64,000 nucleotides of DNA from Gracilaria gracilis (taxonomy: Eukaryota; Rhodophyta; Florideophyceae; Gracilariales; Gracilariaceae). How positions within the stretch are numbered: the first letter of the stretch is position 1; the number at the start of each line of letters is the position of its first letter. The notes beneath the pieces are model-generated. The model was not told where the DNA came from. It did not search any database and saw only the letters and a list, made by a program, of their open reading frames with translations. The stretch is taken from contig JARGSG010000091.1 of the NCBI GenBank assembly GCA_030374805.1, positions 62,001-126,000 of the forward strand, written 5' to 3'. Positions 1 through 9,601 of the stretch are shown here, piece by piece. A program made the position numbers and the translations under genes.

Positions 1-4
1 CGCA

Positions 5-58
5 TCCGTTCGGAAAATTTGCCCGAGAAGGGCGGGGCGAAGCCATGCCAAAATTTCC
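5..58 (+). repeat. 54-bp hairpin module, copy A
   Basis: Conserved order: a CCGTTCGG palindrome, GGAAAATTT, then GCCC-5 nt-GGGC, then GGGGCGAAGCCATG, then CAAAATTTCC. The inner stem GCCC/GGGC and the outer A/T-rich arms can pair. Related copies begin near 439, 773 and 1027. The loop in this copy is GAGAA. Confidence 0.7.
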
Positions 59-438
59 TGAGCGGGAGCGACGAAAGTAGCCTGAGTACGTGTGGTGGAG
101 ACCAAACCGAGCGGAACGATATGCGCTGGCACGCATACGGCAGATCGAAGACGCATTACGCGTCACTCAGAGTGTACGCGACGGCGTATAACTGTGCAGA
201 CCACAGGTGCCCGTTTGAGCGGCGTCGACGTCCCTGACACTCCATACGCACGAGTCCGATCGGAGGTATACCTCCCGTCCCTTCGGACGTCCACGACGGA
301 CACCATACGGAGCGTAATGAGCGGAGCTTATAAGCTCTGAGCTACGCCGACAGCGAGGTGTCCGCGTGATGCTACCCGTTTGGGAATACACACCAAGTTC
401 ATACCGAGTCCACATGGTGAACAGGACGCCGCAGTGTC

Positions 439-492
439 CGTTTGGAAAGTTTGCCCGGAAAGGGCGGGGCGAAGCCATGTCAAAATTTCCCA
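439..492 (+). repeat. 54-bp hairpin module, copy B
   Basis: Same architecture as the copy at 5-58, with loop GGAAA between GCCC and GGGC. The leading palindrome is degraded to CCGTTTGG. Confidence 0.7.
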
Positions 493-772
493 AGCGGTCG
501 GCAGAGAGTACTGTACGAGTGGTGGGTGCTTACAGGGATCCGAGCGGACGCCATAAGGCACGAGGCGGCTGTGGTGCCTAACGACGGCTACCTTCGGGAA
601 CGCCCGTGGTCGCGGCGTCAGCGTAGTCCGATAGGATTCGACGCCGTACTCATCCGATCGGAGCATTTTGACGCCTTCCAGCCCTCGATTCGATTCGGTT
701 GAGCCCCGAAAGTCCGCCAATGGATTCGTAATGATCCATTCGGTGTACGCTGAAGTCATTCGGGCCTACGGT

Positions 773-828
773 GTCCGTTTCGGAAAATTTGCCCTCCAAG
801 GGCGGGGCGAAGCCATGGCAAAATTTTC
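773..828 (+). repeat. 54-bp hairpin module, copy C
   Basis: Same architecture, with loop TCCAA. The leading palindrome has a 3-nt spacer (CCGTTTCGG). The right arm ends GGCAAAATTTT, which pairs well with the left arm. Confidence 0.7.
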
Positions 829-1026
829 ATTACGGAGGAACGAAACGGCGTAACCGTGGCGGGAGAAAAACAACAAACCGAACGGATCAGCGCCGAGCAG
901 GTGCACGCAGTGGCATCGGCATGAAACTCCGTGCGTTGAACGAATGAGGCTGCTTCGTGCAAGACTGCACCGAACGTGCGCCTGTCCGATCGTCGAAGCG
1001 CCGTACGAAAAGGTAAGATTGGAGAT

Positions 1027-1082
1027 ATCCGTTCGGGAAAGGTGCCCATCACGGGCGGGGCCAAGCTACGCCCAATTTTCCG
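1027..1082 (+). repeat. 54-bp hairpin module, copy D (diverged)
   Basis: The most diverged copy, with loop ATCAC. GCCC/GGGC and the leading CCGTTCGG are kept, and the outer arm changed to CAATTTTCC. Confidence 0.6.
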
Positions 1083-1185
1083 AAGTTGACTGTGGAAGAT
1101 ACTGTACGAATGGACTCGTCGCGGAGCGCTCACCGTGTTACGTACGAGCGGACATATCGACAGATGCTGACCGCAGCGAAGGCGT

Positions 1186-1350
1186 GCGGGTACCCGAATC
1201 GGCACGTACGGTTCGTCTCGAAGGAGAACGTCCGACGGGTGTCCGAATCGGCTCGCACGGTACGTCTCGACGGAGAACGTCCGGCAGGTGTCCAAATCGG
1301 CACGCGCGCGGTACGTCTCGAAGGAGAACGCCCGGCGGGTGGTTCCTTAG
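1186..1350 (+). repeat. 49-bp tandem repeat, about three units
   Basis: The block CCGAATCGGC...GTACGGTACGTCTCGAAGGAGAACG recurs with starts at 1194, 1243 and 1292, a 49-bp period, followed by a partial unit with a short CG insertion. Each unit includes a CCG-N3-CGG half-palindrome. It is non-coding by appearance. Confidence 0.75.
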
Positions 1351-2250
1351 CGGTCGCGTGTCCGTTCGTGCGCCTACGTCGTGTCCGAAGTGGTGATTCT
1401 CGTTCGTGAATAGACTGACGGTCGAAGGACCGTCAGCGCTCATCACGACCGTACGGGCGAGGGGCGTCCGTGGGAGCAAGGAACGACCGTACAAATTGGA
1501 CGCGATTCGGTGACGGAAGTCGTGCGGTGACAGTCACAGTGTGATACGGTGCACTGTCCGAACGGAAACAGTCGCGCCAGCCAGACGTGTCTTCCAGCAA
1601 TGACGCGTACCGGTCGGGCTCAGAAAATTGCGAATTACTCGGGCATGGAGCGTATGCACCCCACGCGTGCGTCAGTAACCGATTCGGTACACAGTATTGT
1701 GTGTAGAGGCGCGCGCGTGCGATCCAAAAAATCACAAGTATTTTGACCGTGCGGCGAGTCCAAATCGGGCATTTTGAGCACCTGAAACGCCACCGTTTCG
1801 GAGCTAGCGGCCAAACACTGAATGGCCGTTTTTGCTACCGTACGGGCAGGCAATTTCCGCGACGGATTTTTTGATTCGCCTTGCAAGTAACCGCGCCGCG
1901 CTGCCCGCCTGGCTGCGCGTATGCGGCGGAAGAGCGCATGCAGTTCCGTTCGGGTACAGCACACAGGTGACGTGGCGGTGTACGTCCGGCATTACGAAGA
2001 GGTGTTGCCGTCACGGGGGTGACGTGTCGTCCCGTACGGGTTCTCAACTATACCACATTCGTCCTTGCGGAGAACTGAAGAGCAATACTTCGTTCGTGCT
2101 CGCGATTGGTACCACGTCCGTTCGGAATTCTCAGCAAGTAGACAGTAGAGTAGGCGCGTTGTTCTCGGAAACACAACGCGATATGTTTCAAGTCGAAACG
2201 GTAGATGCCACATAGCGTACGTTAACGGTTCAGTGTTTGTCCAGGCAGAC

Positions 2251-2453
2251 CAATATCGTACGATAAAGGCAGTACATTCCGCTTCGAGCCGTAGCTCGAA
2301 GCTCATGCATTACCAGGAAGTACGTTCGGACCTTCAGATCCGCGCACTCTCCCAATATCGTACGATAAAGGCAGTACATTCCGCTTCGAGCCGTAGCTCG
2401 AAGCTCATGCATTACCAGGAAGTACGTTCGGACCTTCAGATCCGCGCACTCTC
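2251..2453 (+). repeat. 102-bp tandem duplication
   Basis: Two identical-looking 102-bp units start at 2251 and 2353. Each contains the 12-bp palindrome TATCGTACGATA and a perfect 8-bp hairpin CTTCGAGC-CGTA-GCTCGAAG. Read on the minus strand, the unit begins right after the polypurine tract, so the duplicated piece is the start of the presumed 3' LTR. The pol stop codon (2405) falls inside it. Confidence 0.85.
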
Positions 2454-5400
2454 CTTCCCCCCCCTGAAGGTGTTGCAGATACCGTACGGTTTCTGCGACG
2501 CCAGTAGCGGGCAATAAAGTGTTGGGGGATGTGTTCGGGTGGTTCGAAGGTGTCCTGATCCGCACGGTAACCATACCAACGTACGCGGTATTCCTGTCCG
2601 TTCGGAGTGTCGCGATGGTCGACGACACGCTCTACCACGCTCGGAACTGTTCCGGGCGGTGGGATAGGCTCGTCGTCGACGGGTTCATCCGCATACGGTC
2701 CTTCAGGATCGGCATCTACTGTGCCGCGTGTCCGTTCGGAAGTAACCGGTGCGGTTGTTGGCCGTGCGGTTGGGACTTTTGTCACTCTGTCAATATTGAC
2801 GGTGTTGTGAATACCGTCTTGGTTCAGAGTGACAGTAGCGTCCGTTGCGGATACGACCTTAAAAGGGCCAACCGTCTTCGGTAAGAGCTTCCGATACGTA
2901 CGTTCCTGGTCCGTAAGGTCCTCCTCTGCGTTCTTATAGTCCGGTCGGTCAACGAACACCTCTTCCCCAGGGGTAAAGCTCGGCGTGTACCGTACGGACT
3001 TATCAAAGTTTTCCTTATAGCGCTGTTGGGCGCGGGTCAACTTTGTCCGAGCGGTCTGCAGCGTGGCCTGTAGGAGCTTGAGCGTGTAGCGTTTTAACCG
3101 AGCGGCAGTGGGCTGTGTAGGCGTCGTTGGGTCCAGTGACGTACTGGGCTCATCGAGTAGAACGCTTGGTGGCTTACGCGTTAGCGCAACGTCGAACGGT
3201 GCGGTACCGAGAGATCGATGGACCTGTAGGTTGTAGCCGTACGTAAGAGGTTGCACATACGCGTGCCAAGTGTTCTGATGATCCGCTACGTAGTGGCGTA
3301 ACCTCTCCACGAGTGTTTTGTTAAACCGTTCGGCCTGACCATTCGTTTGAGGATGGTACGCGGTCGTCAGTACGTGTTTGGTTCCCAACGCGGAACATAC
3401 AGTCTCGAAGAACTTGGAGACGAATTGAGGTCCGTTATCGGTTAGCAAATAGTTGGGTATTCCGTACGGATAAACCCAGTTCTCCAGGAAGGCCTTCGCC
3501 ACACTGGGAGCTGTGGTTGACCGCATGGGTATAGAGCGAGCTATCTTGCTGAACCGATCGGTTATAACCAGTATGTACTGGTAACCGTTTACGGACTTCG
3601 TGAATGGACCGACGATGTCCATCGCGACGAATTCCAGCGGGCCGGCGGCGGGGAACAGCTTCCACAGCTTCTGCGACTTGAAATGTGTCCCCTTTGTCGC
3701 CGGGCAAGTGCGACAGTCCCGTACGGTCTGGAATACGTCATTGGCCATATGTGGCCAATAAAAGTCTCGACGGAGACTTTCATACATCCGAGTGGAGCCC
3801 GGATGGCCAACCAGACGGGAGTAGTGTGCCAAGTAGAGGATGCGTGCCTGCAGTGATGCAGGTACGACCTTCTGGATGGCACCGTCCAGTGGGGCTTTGC
3901 GCACTATAAGTCCGTTTCGGTCAATGTCGAACAAAGTGACACCGTTGCCGATGTCTTTCCGTACGGACTCGCAGAAGGAGTCATCTGCTTGAGCTCGCAC
4001 CAGCTCTTCGACCGTGACCGGAACGATATTGGTTTCCTCCGAGGTGACCGCAAGCACCTCGGGGATACCAGCAGATTTCCGTTCGGGCGTTGGCCAGTCG
4101 ACGCAGACGTCGCTGTACTCGTCACCGTTAACGGTAATGTTGGTGATAAAGTAGCCATCGTCCGTACGGTCATTCACTAGCAAGCAGGGGACCTCTTCGT
4201 CCAATGGGGTATCGTCCTCGCCATCCGTTCGGATCCGAGAAAGGGCATCAGCCGCTTGGTGCTTGATACCCGGACGGTGGACGACATCAAAGTCGTACTC
4301 CATTAGGCGCAACCGCCACCTAGCCAGTCGTCCCGAAGCGTCCGCAAGGTTCAGTATCCACCTCAAGGAGTGGTGATCCGTTCGGACTGTGAACCTCTGA
4401 CCTTCCAGGTACGGACGGAGGTGCAGGATGGCCCAGACGACCGCAAGGCATTCTCGTTCGGTAGTCGAGTATTGCCGTTCGGTCTTGGATAGAAAGCGAC
4501 TCCAGTAACCGATCGGTAGCAAACCTCCGTCTGGCTGTTTCTGTAGCAGGGTGCATCCTACCTGTCGGTCGCATGCGTCCGTATCCAGAACGTACGGGTA
4601 CCCTTGACGGGGAATGGCCAAAATGGGCGGGCGTATCAGTCTCTGACGTAACTCGTCAAAGGCTTCGTATTCCGTATCGGTCAACGTCTCAAACTTCGTG
4701 GGTTGCCCCTTCTCCAACTTGCGGTTCAATGGAGCCGCAATTCGGGCGAAATTTGCGACGAACCGACGGAAAACGTTACAGAGCCCCAAGAACGATCGGA
4801 GCTCCGTCTGGGTCGTAGGCGGTTTAGCCTGCTTGATAGCGTTTTGTGTCTTAAGAGACACTTGTAGCTTGCCCGGTCGGATAACGTGGCCAAGATAGTC
4901 CACCGTGCCACTGAAGAAGTAGCACTTGTCCAGTCGGAGAGTAACACCAGCCGAACGGAGCATCTGCAGTATGGTCCGCACATGGTCATAATGCTCTGCA
5001 ACCGTCCGGGAATAGATGATTACGTCATCAAGGTATACCAGTGCGTACTGCCATTTCACCCGTGAAAGGATGATATCGAGAGCACGCTGGAAAGTAGCCG
5101 GTGCGTTCTTGAGTCCGAACGGCATTCTCCGATAACGGTACAGTCCCATATGCGACGTGAACGTCGTTTTGTCCCGGTCGGCTTCGTCCATTTCGGTCTG
5201 CCAATAACCACTGTTGGCGTCCAAAGTGGAGAAGATTTGTGCATCTCCAAGAGAGTCGATGCACTCGTCCATTCGGGGTAGTGGGTATGTGTCCCGTAAG
5301 GTCGTAGCGTTCAACCGGCGGTAGTCGACGCAGAAGCGAAGGCTTCCGTCTTTCTTGAGCGCGAATACGACCGGACTGGCCCATTCTGCCGATGACGGTT

Positions 5401-6619
5401 CTATGACACCAGCAGGGAGCTGCTTTGTCACCTCCTTTCGTTCGAGTTCTCTCCGAGCGGGTCCGGCACGGTACGGCATCTGGAATATGGGCTTCGAGCC
5501 TGGTTCCAGATGGATGCGGTGCTTCGCTGCCGCAATCGTTCCAAGATGGCCGTCCCACATGTCCGCAAACGATCGAAGTAGCTCAATGACTTTGTCCCGT
5601 TCGGAAACATACTCAGGACTGATCTGTACCTTGCTGGTCCAATCGTTCTCATCTTTCCGTACGGTTTCTTGCTTCTGTTCGGAATTACTGCCCGAAATCG
5701 GAATGTGTTCCCCCTCCTTAGACTCGTCGCTCCGCGACGATGGTTGCGGAGTTATGAGCGCTACAGGAGATGGGAGAGCAAGTCCGATAACGGTGTTCTT
5801 GTGTAGTCGAAACGAGCGGTCAGAAAAGTTCGCTACGCGAACGAGAAAGGGTACGTCCGGTCGGAGCTCCATAACTCCACCCGCAAGGAGTGTGAGTTCA
5901 AGCGTTGATCCCGTTCGGTGATGAGACTGTAGAAAGACCAAGCCCGACGTTTTGGTGGTTACCAAGACGTTCGTTTCCGACATTGGGGGTAGAACAACCG
6001 GACGGGCAACGTGTATCTTATTAGATAGGGTTTCCCGTTCGGGTTCTGGTTCCGGCGCGAAAGGTGCATTTGGTCCGTAGGCGGAAGACTGTATAGACAC
6101 CGGTTTGGAGTGTCGTAGGAGTATTGTCCGTTTCGGTGGTAGTATTGCCAAGACGTACTTGTCAATAAAAGAAGTACCGAGTAGTACGCTGGTGGAGAGG
6201 TTAGAAACCACCAGGAACTGTACTCGTACATTGAGGTCACCGATTCGGACCATAAGGGGGAGGACTCCCACGACATCCATGCGGTTCTTCGAAGCGTCCG
6301 TAATTCGGGGTCTTACGTCCGGTCGGGGTTTTGAGCGCCATTTCGGAGGGAGATGGCGTTCGTGAACCAGACAAGGCCCGGCTCCTGTGTCCAGAACTCC
6401 CGTTAACGGATACATAACTGCCGTGTTGAGGCCAACCGACACGTGCACCTTGTAGTTCGCGCTAGAGAAGAGGACCGTTCCGGCTTCAATATCCGTATCG
6501 GTCAGGTCACATGTCAGGACAGCGGGCTCCCCTCGGATGAAGTCCGTTCGGTCTGTCGCTGACGGGGCGAGGCTAGGCCTCTGTGGAGGAGGCGTTGCCC
6601 CTACGCTTCCTCCCGGTCG
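2405..6619 (-). CDS. pol: Ty3/gypsy chromovirus Pol (PR-RT-RNaseH-IN-chromodomain)
   Basis: Retrotransposon polyprotein that copies the element RNA and integrates the cDNA. The frame is open from 6619; no ATG lies near its start. Domains in order: aspartic protease with LDTGAG; reverse transcriptase with YPLPRMD, MPFGLKNAPATFQ and the catalytic VYLDDVIIYS; RNase H with TDACDRQVG and TERECLAVVWAI; integrase with an HHCC-type finger and a core with DIVGPF, TDNGPQF and HPQTNGQAERFNK; a C-terminal chromodomain (RVRWYGYRADQDTFEPPEHI). Pol lies in the -1 frame relative to gag and overlaps it by about 16 nt (6604-6619). I see no canonical slippery heptamer there. Chromodomains typically guide integration to marked chromatin. 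The frame is intact for more than 1,300 codons, so the element is young or was recently active. Confidence 0.95.
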   Translation of the reverse strand, partial: RPGGSVGATPPPQRPSLAPSATDRTDFIRGEPAVLTCDLTDTDIEAGTVLFSSANYKVHVSVGLNTAVMYPLTGVLDTGAGPCLVHERHLPPKWRSKPRPDVRPRITDASKNRMDVVGVLPLMVRIGDLNVRVQFLVVSNLSTSVLLGTSFIDKYVLAILPPKRTILLRHSKPVSIQSSAYGPNAPFAPEPEPERETLSNKIHVARPVVLPPMSETNVLVTTKTSGLVFLQSHHRTGSTLELTLLAGGVMELRPDVPFLVRVANFSDRSFRLHKNTVIGLALPSPVALITPQPSSRSDESKEGEHIPISGSNSEQKQETVRKDENDWTSKVQISPEYVSERDKVIELLRSFADMWDGHLGTIAAAKHRIHLEPGSKPIFQMPYRAGPARRELERKEVTKQLPAGVIEPSSAEWASPVVFALKKDGSLRFCVDYRRLNATTLRDTYPLPRMDECIDSLGDAQIFSTLDANSGYWQTEMDEADRDKTTFTSHMGLYRYRRMPFGLKNAPATFQRALDIILSRVKWQYALVYLDDVIIYSRTVAEHYDHVRTILQMLRSAGVTLRLDKCYFFSGTVDYLGHVIRPGKLQVSLKTQNAIKQAKPPTTQTELRSFLGLCNVFRRFVANFARIAAPLNRKLEKGQPTKFETLTDTEYEAFDELRQRLIRPPILAIPRQGYPYVLDTDACDRQVGCTLLQKQPDGGLLPIGYWSRFLSKTERQYSTTERECLAVVWAILHLRPYLEGQRFTVRTDHHSLRWILNLADASGRLARWRLRLMEYDFDVVHRPGIKHQAADALSRIRTDGEDDTPLDEEVPCLLVNDRTDDGYFITNITVNGDEYSDVCVDWPTPERKSAGIPEVLAVTSEETNIVPVTVEELVRAQADDSFCESVRKDIGNGVTLFDIDRNGLIVRKAPLDGAIQKVVPASLQARILYLAHYSRLVGHPGSTRMYESLRRDFYWPHMANDVFQTVRDCRTCPATKGTHFKSQKLWKLFPAAGPLEFVAMDIVGPFTKSVNGYQYILVITDRFSKIARSIPMRSTTAPSVAKAFLENWVYPYGIPNYLLTDNGPQFVSKFFETVCSALGTKHVLTTAYHPQTNGQAERFNKTLVERLRHYVADHQNTWHAYVQPLTYGYNLQVHRSLGTAPFDVALTRKPPSVLLDEPSTSLDPTTPTQPTAARLKRYTLKLLQATLQTARTKLTRAQQRYKENFDKSVRYTPSFTPGEEVFVDRPDYKNAEEDLTDQERTYRKLLPKTVGPFKVVSATDATVTLNQDGIHNTVNIDRVTKVPTARPTTAPVTSERTRGTVDADPEGPYADEPVDDEPIPPPGTVPSVVERVVDHRDTPNGQEYRVRWYGYRADQDTFEPPEHIPQHFIARYWRRRNRTVSATPSGGGRRVRGSEGPNVLPGNA
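2449..2464 (-). other. Polypurine tract of the Ty3/gypsy element
   Basis: The minus strand reads GGGGGGGGAAGGAGAG, then TG. A purine run directly before a TG dinucleotide, next to the 3' end of pol, is the expected plus-strand primer site of an LTR retroelement. The pol frame reads through it. Confidence 0.7.
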
Positions 6620-8802
6620 TTATCCTGGTCGGGAACACGGTCCTCGACCAGCATAGCAGCCTGTGTCGGTCTTGGTGAGTACGTCTGGCGAGGCTTTCCG
6701 CCCTGGCGATACCCTACGTTGTCCCTTTGGGTATCAGGTTTCCGTCCGGTCTGGTAGGCACTGTAATAGCCTTCCTCGCGGCGTTGCTGATAATTAGCCT
6801 CCCGTATGGCCAACAGCTTCTTTTTTAGGTCCGGTGGGAGCAACTGACAGCAGTTAGGCTCCCGTGAGAGGCAAATCCGACACGGTCTAACTGGTGCCTG
6901 CCCCTGGGATTGTTGCACCCGGGAGCTGGCAGGGCTGGGGTAAGACCGAACGGACTGAGCAGGCGTTGAAGCCGAGGGCGTTGTGGGGGGCGAGGGCATG
7001 GAGGACGCGCGGGATACCGCGAGGACATGTTTCTCGTCTTCATCCGATACGGAATAGATCGATTCCGACGGGGTATCGATACTGTGAACCTTCCGGGCGG
7101 TACGAGAAGACTCTTTCCGAGCGGTTGGCTTTTGAGTATCGACCCGAACGGACTGTCGACGTGAGGCACGATGGGTGTCTCCGTACGATTCCGCGTAACG
7201 GGCAAGTGCATCGTATCCGATATTGGGATGCGAGGTGAGGTGATTCCTCACCTTTGGCCGTATGGCGGCAAGGAGACCTTCGACGAAGATCCCCTTCAAA
7301 TTCCGATCGGTAAAGACATTTCCGCAACGGAGGGCTTTCGTCCAGAGCTTCTGGGCGAATTCCGTTTCGGACATGCCTGACGCTTGGCGGTAGAGGGTGA
7401 CCTCTGCGGCCGCGTCGGCAATGATCTCATCCGTTGCGTACGTGGTCAACAAAAAGTTGACTACCTCTTCGTACGTGTGGAGAGACTCATCCCGAGTACG
7501 GTCGACAGCGCCAGACTCACCTTCGAGCCGAGACTGAACCAGAGCGTGCGCCGGTCCGGTCAAGTAAAACTGGAAACACCAGAGGGCTGCCCCCTCAGTG
7601 AGTCCGTTATGGTTGCAAGCGGTTTTAAACCGCTGTAAGAAATTGAGCACCGAAATCGGATCCGTCCCGGAAAAGGAATGACCCTTCATCTGGACATTCA
7701 ATTTCTTTTGGTAGCGCGCAATCTTGCGCGCCACCCGCGAATTGTACGTCTGGCTCCTTCGAAGCAACCTGTACGTACGGTAGTCCACCACCTTGGCGAA
7801 CTTCTCGTTCAAGGGCCTGATGCGTTTCAGCATCAACCTGTCCGAACGGGAACGATACCGATCGGACTTCCCCCTCCGTCGAGGGCTGCGGGAGTGTCGG
7901 TCGACTTCCGAATCCGTGCGGTCGTCATCCGACGATGACTCCGAAGAGTCTGAGTCCGTTCTGGCTGATCGTCGCCTTCTCTGGCGGCGACGATCCTTCC
8001 GTTTACGGGGCGCGTCATCCGAATCGGAAGTTCCGCTCGGTCTACCGCCTCTGCGGCGGCGATTCCTCCTCTCGTCGGAGGAATCTCCTGAGCTTCCGCT
8101 CGGATCATCCTGCGGACTGACTGGCGGGAGGTACACTCCGGTCGGACCCTTCGTCGGGCCCTTCTTCAGTTCCGGTCGGTGTTGCCTCTCGCCGCTAGCG
8201 GGTGCATTGTCCGTACGGTCAATAAAAGATTTGGGTGGGTGGGTCGGTAGCTGAGCTACCAGTGCGGCCAGTGTACTGTTCAGAGCTGACGTAGCAGGTT
8301 CCGAACGGTCTGTCTTCAGGATATTCCTGACCATATCGTGTACGATCGGTGGGATATCCTGGTGCAGAAGCGCCGGGATTTGGTCCTTGAGGTACGTCTC
8401 CACGGCCATGGGGACGTGGACCTCAATTTCCGTTCGGAGACTCTGCAGGGCGTAGGGAGCGATCCCTGCCCAGAGTTCCCGTGCGGTAGTCCGTTCGGTA
8501 AGAAGTGGCCGCGCGGGGCCAGCTTCGCCCCGCGGCGTATTCTCCGTTCCGGGAAAGGGAGCGAGCGCAATTGCCTCGTCCTCGTTCCGTTCGGACTTAG
8601 ACCTATTACGTGCGGAACCGTCTCGGATAATCCGTTCGGGCTCCTCTGAAGGCGTGACGTAGGCCGTCGCGTTACTTCGGGTGCTCCGGCGGCCAACCGA
8701 AGCGGCATCCGAAGCGGCGCGAATGGCGACCGGTACGGACGTTGCGGAGTCTTTCTCGACCAAAGACCCTTCACCCATTTCTCCGTGCGGACGATGACTC
8801 AT
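6601..8802 (-). CDS. gag: Ty3/gypsy Gag
   Basis: Capsid-type protein of the same element, 733 aa from the ATG at 8802; the open frame continues upstream to a TTG at 9030 without another ATG. Residues before the middle are low-complexity and rich in Arg, Ser and Asp, including an SR-like tract. The conserved retrotransposon Gag core lies further in (FLQRFKTACNHNGLTEGAAL, later AEVTLYRQASGMSETEFAQKL). The C-terminal part has CRICLSREPNCC rather than a standard CCHC zinc knuckle, so nucleic-acid binding may depend on the basic SR region. It ends in TAG at 6601-6603, inside the pol overlap. It is separated from the MULE remnant to the right by about 0.4 kb of leader. Confidence 0.88.
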   Translation of the reverse strand: MSHRPHGEMGEGSLVEKDSATSVPVAIRAASDAASVGRRSTRSNATAYVTPSEEPERIIRDGSARNRSKSERNEDEAIALAPFPGTENTPRGEAGPARPLLTERTTARELWAGIAPYALQSLRTEIEVHVPMAVETYLKDQIPALLHQDIPPIVHDMVRNILKTDRSEPATSALNSTLAALVAQLPTHPPKSFIDRTDNAPASGERQHRPELKKGPTKGPTGVYLPPVSPQDDPSGSSGDSSDERRNRRRRGGRPSGTSDSDDAPRKRKDRRRQRRRRSARTDSDSSESSSDDDRTDSEVDRHSRSPRRRGKSDRYRSRSDRLMLKRIRPLNEKFAKVVDYRTYRLLRRSQTYNSRVARKIARYQKKLNVQMKGHSFSGTDPISVLNFLQRFKTACNHNGLTEGAALWCFQFYLTGPAHALVQSRLEGESGAVDRTRDESLHTYEEVVNFLLTTYATDEIIADAAAEVTLYRQASGMSETEFAQKLWTKALRCGNVFTDRNLKGIFVEGLLAAIRPKVRNHLTSHPNIGYDALARYAESYGDTHRASRRQSVRVDTQKPTARKESSRTARKVHSIDTPSESIYSVSDEDEKHVLAVSRASSMPSPPTTPSASTPAQSVRSYPSPASSRVQQSQGQAPVRPCRICLSREPNCCQLLPPDLKKKLLAIREANYQQRREEGYYSAYQTGRKPDTQRDNVGYRQGGKPRQTYSPRPTQAAMLVEDRVPDQDNDREEA

Positions 8803-9235
8803 ACTGTACGTATCAGTTCCACGATCGGTTCTGCTGCTCCGTACGGTCTCGAATCCCACTTCTAGGTCGGGAGACCAATGTGGTATAACACAATAAAGCA
8901 AAGAGTCCGAAGTGGTCTTGAGACGGGAGCGGCGGCAGCGTACAGTCGTGTGACTGTAATGGGTCCGAACGGTGAAGGAGGGCGGAAGCACCGGGCGGTC
9001 GAAGGGAGAGTGGACGGTCGGTATCACCAAGCGCGTACAGGAACGCGCGAAAGGGTACGAACGGTCTGAGAAACCTTAAGGGAATTACCGTGCGGTCTAT
9101 CGTTAGTGCAAACTAGCGAAGAAGACGTTCGGCAGAAGATGCTTGTCGTTTACGATTGGGGGCCTCGGGAGATCCGAACTACAACTAAATATCGGGTCTG
9201 GGCCCCATTACTAACTACTGTACGATCGGTCTAAT
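8803..9235 (-). other. Untranslated leader of the Ty3/gypsy element
   Basis: About 430 bp upstream of the gag ATG with no supported gene. It keeps the CCGNNCGG palindromes (for example near 8951 and 9091), so it belongs to the element. Near 9205-9220 the minus strand reads TAATGGGGCCCAG, close to the complement of the initiator tRNA anticodon arm, and could be a degenerate primer site. No 5' LTR is recognisable beyond it. Confidence 0.45.
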
Positions 9236-9601
9236 TTGCATTGTCACCACCCAGCACCACACAATTACCACACGTGTACAACTTGTACGCTCGGCCAACC
9301 CGTCCGGCACTTGATCACCAAATTGTACACGTGGCGGTGCCACTGCACCAGCCAACCGTGCACTACCCCTTTGTACGTGAACGGCCGATCGGATACGCTG
9401 TGCACCAACTCGGGCCCACTATACTACAACCTGCAAGACAGCTATGTCGGCCGGGTTGCACGCTTCGAGGTGGTGTGGCGAAGGCCACTAGCTCCGCCAA
9501 ACCCAGAACCCAATCCGGCTCCCACTTCCCACTCAACTTCGATTCCAATACTGCGTCCAGCCGCTACAAATACGTCACCTACATCACGCCCTTCCTCCCT
9601 C

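Larger units (their letters stand above)
1..2448 (-). mobile_element. 3' side (probable 3' LTR and beyond) of the Ty3/gypsy element
   Basis: On the minus strand a polypurine tract (2449-2464) is followed at once by TG at 2448-2447, the usual start of a 3' LTR. From there to the window edge I see no convincing gene. The stretch holds a 102-bp tandem duplication (2251-2453), a 49-bp tandem array (about 1186-1350), four copies of a 54-bp hairpin module and many CCGNNCGG palindromes. Its far end lies outside the window or is unrecognised, and no matching LTR copy was found to the right of gag, so LTR length is unknown. Calling the whole stretch one LTR is an inference; part of it may be flanking repeat. 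Confidence 0.5.
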
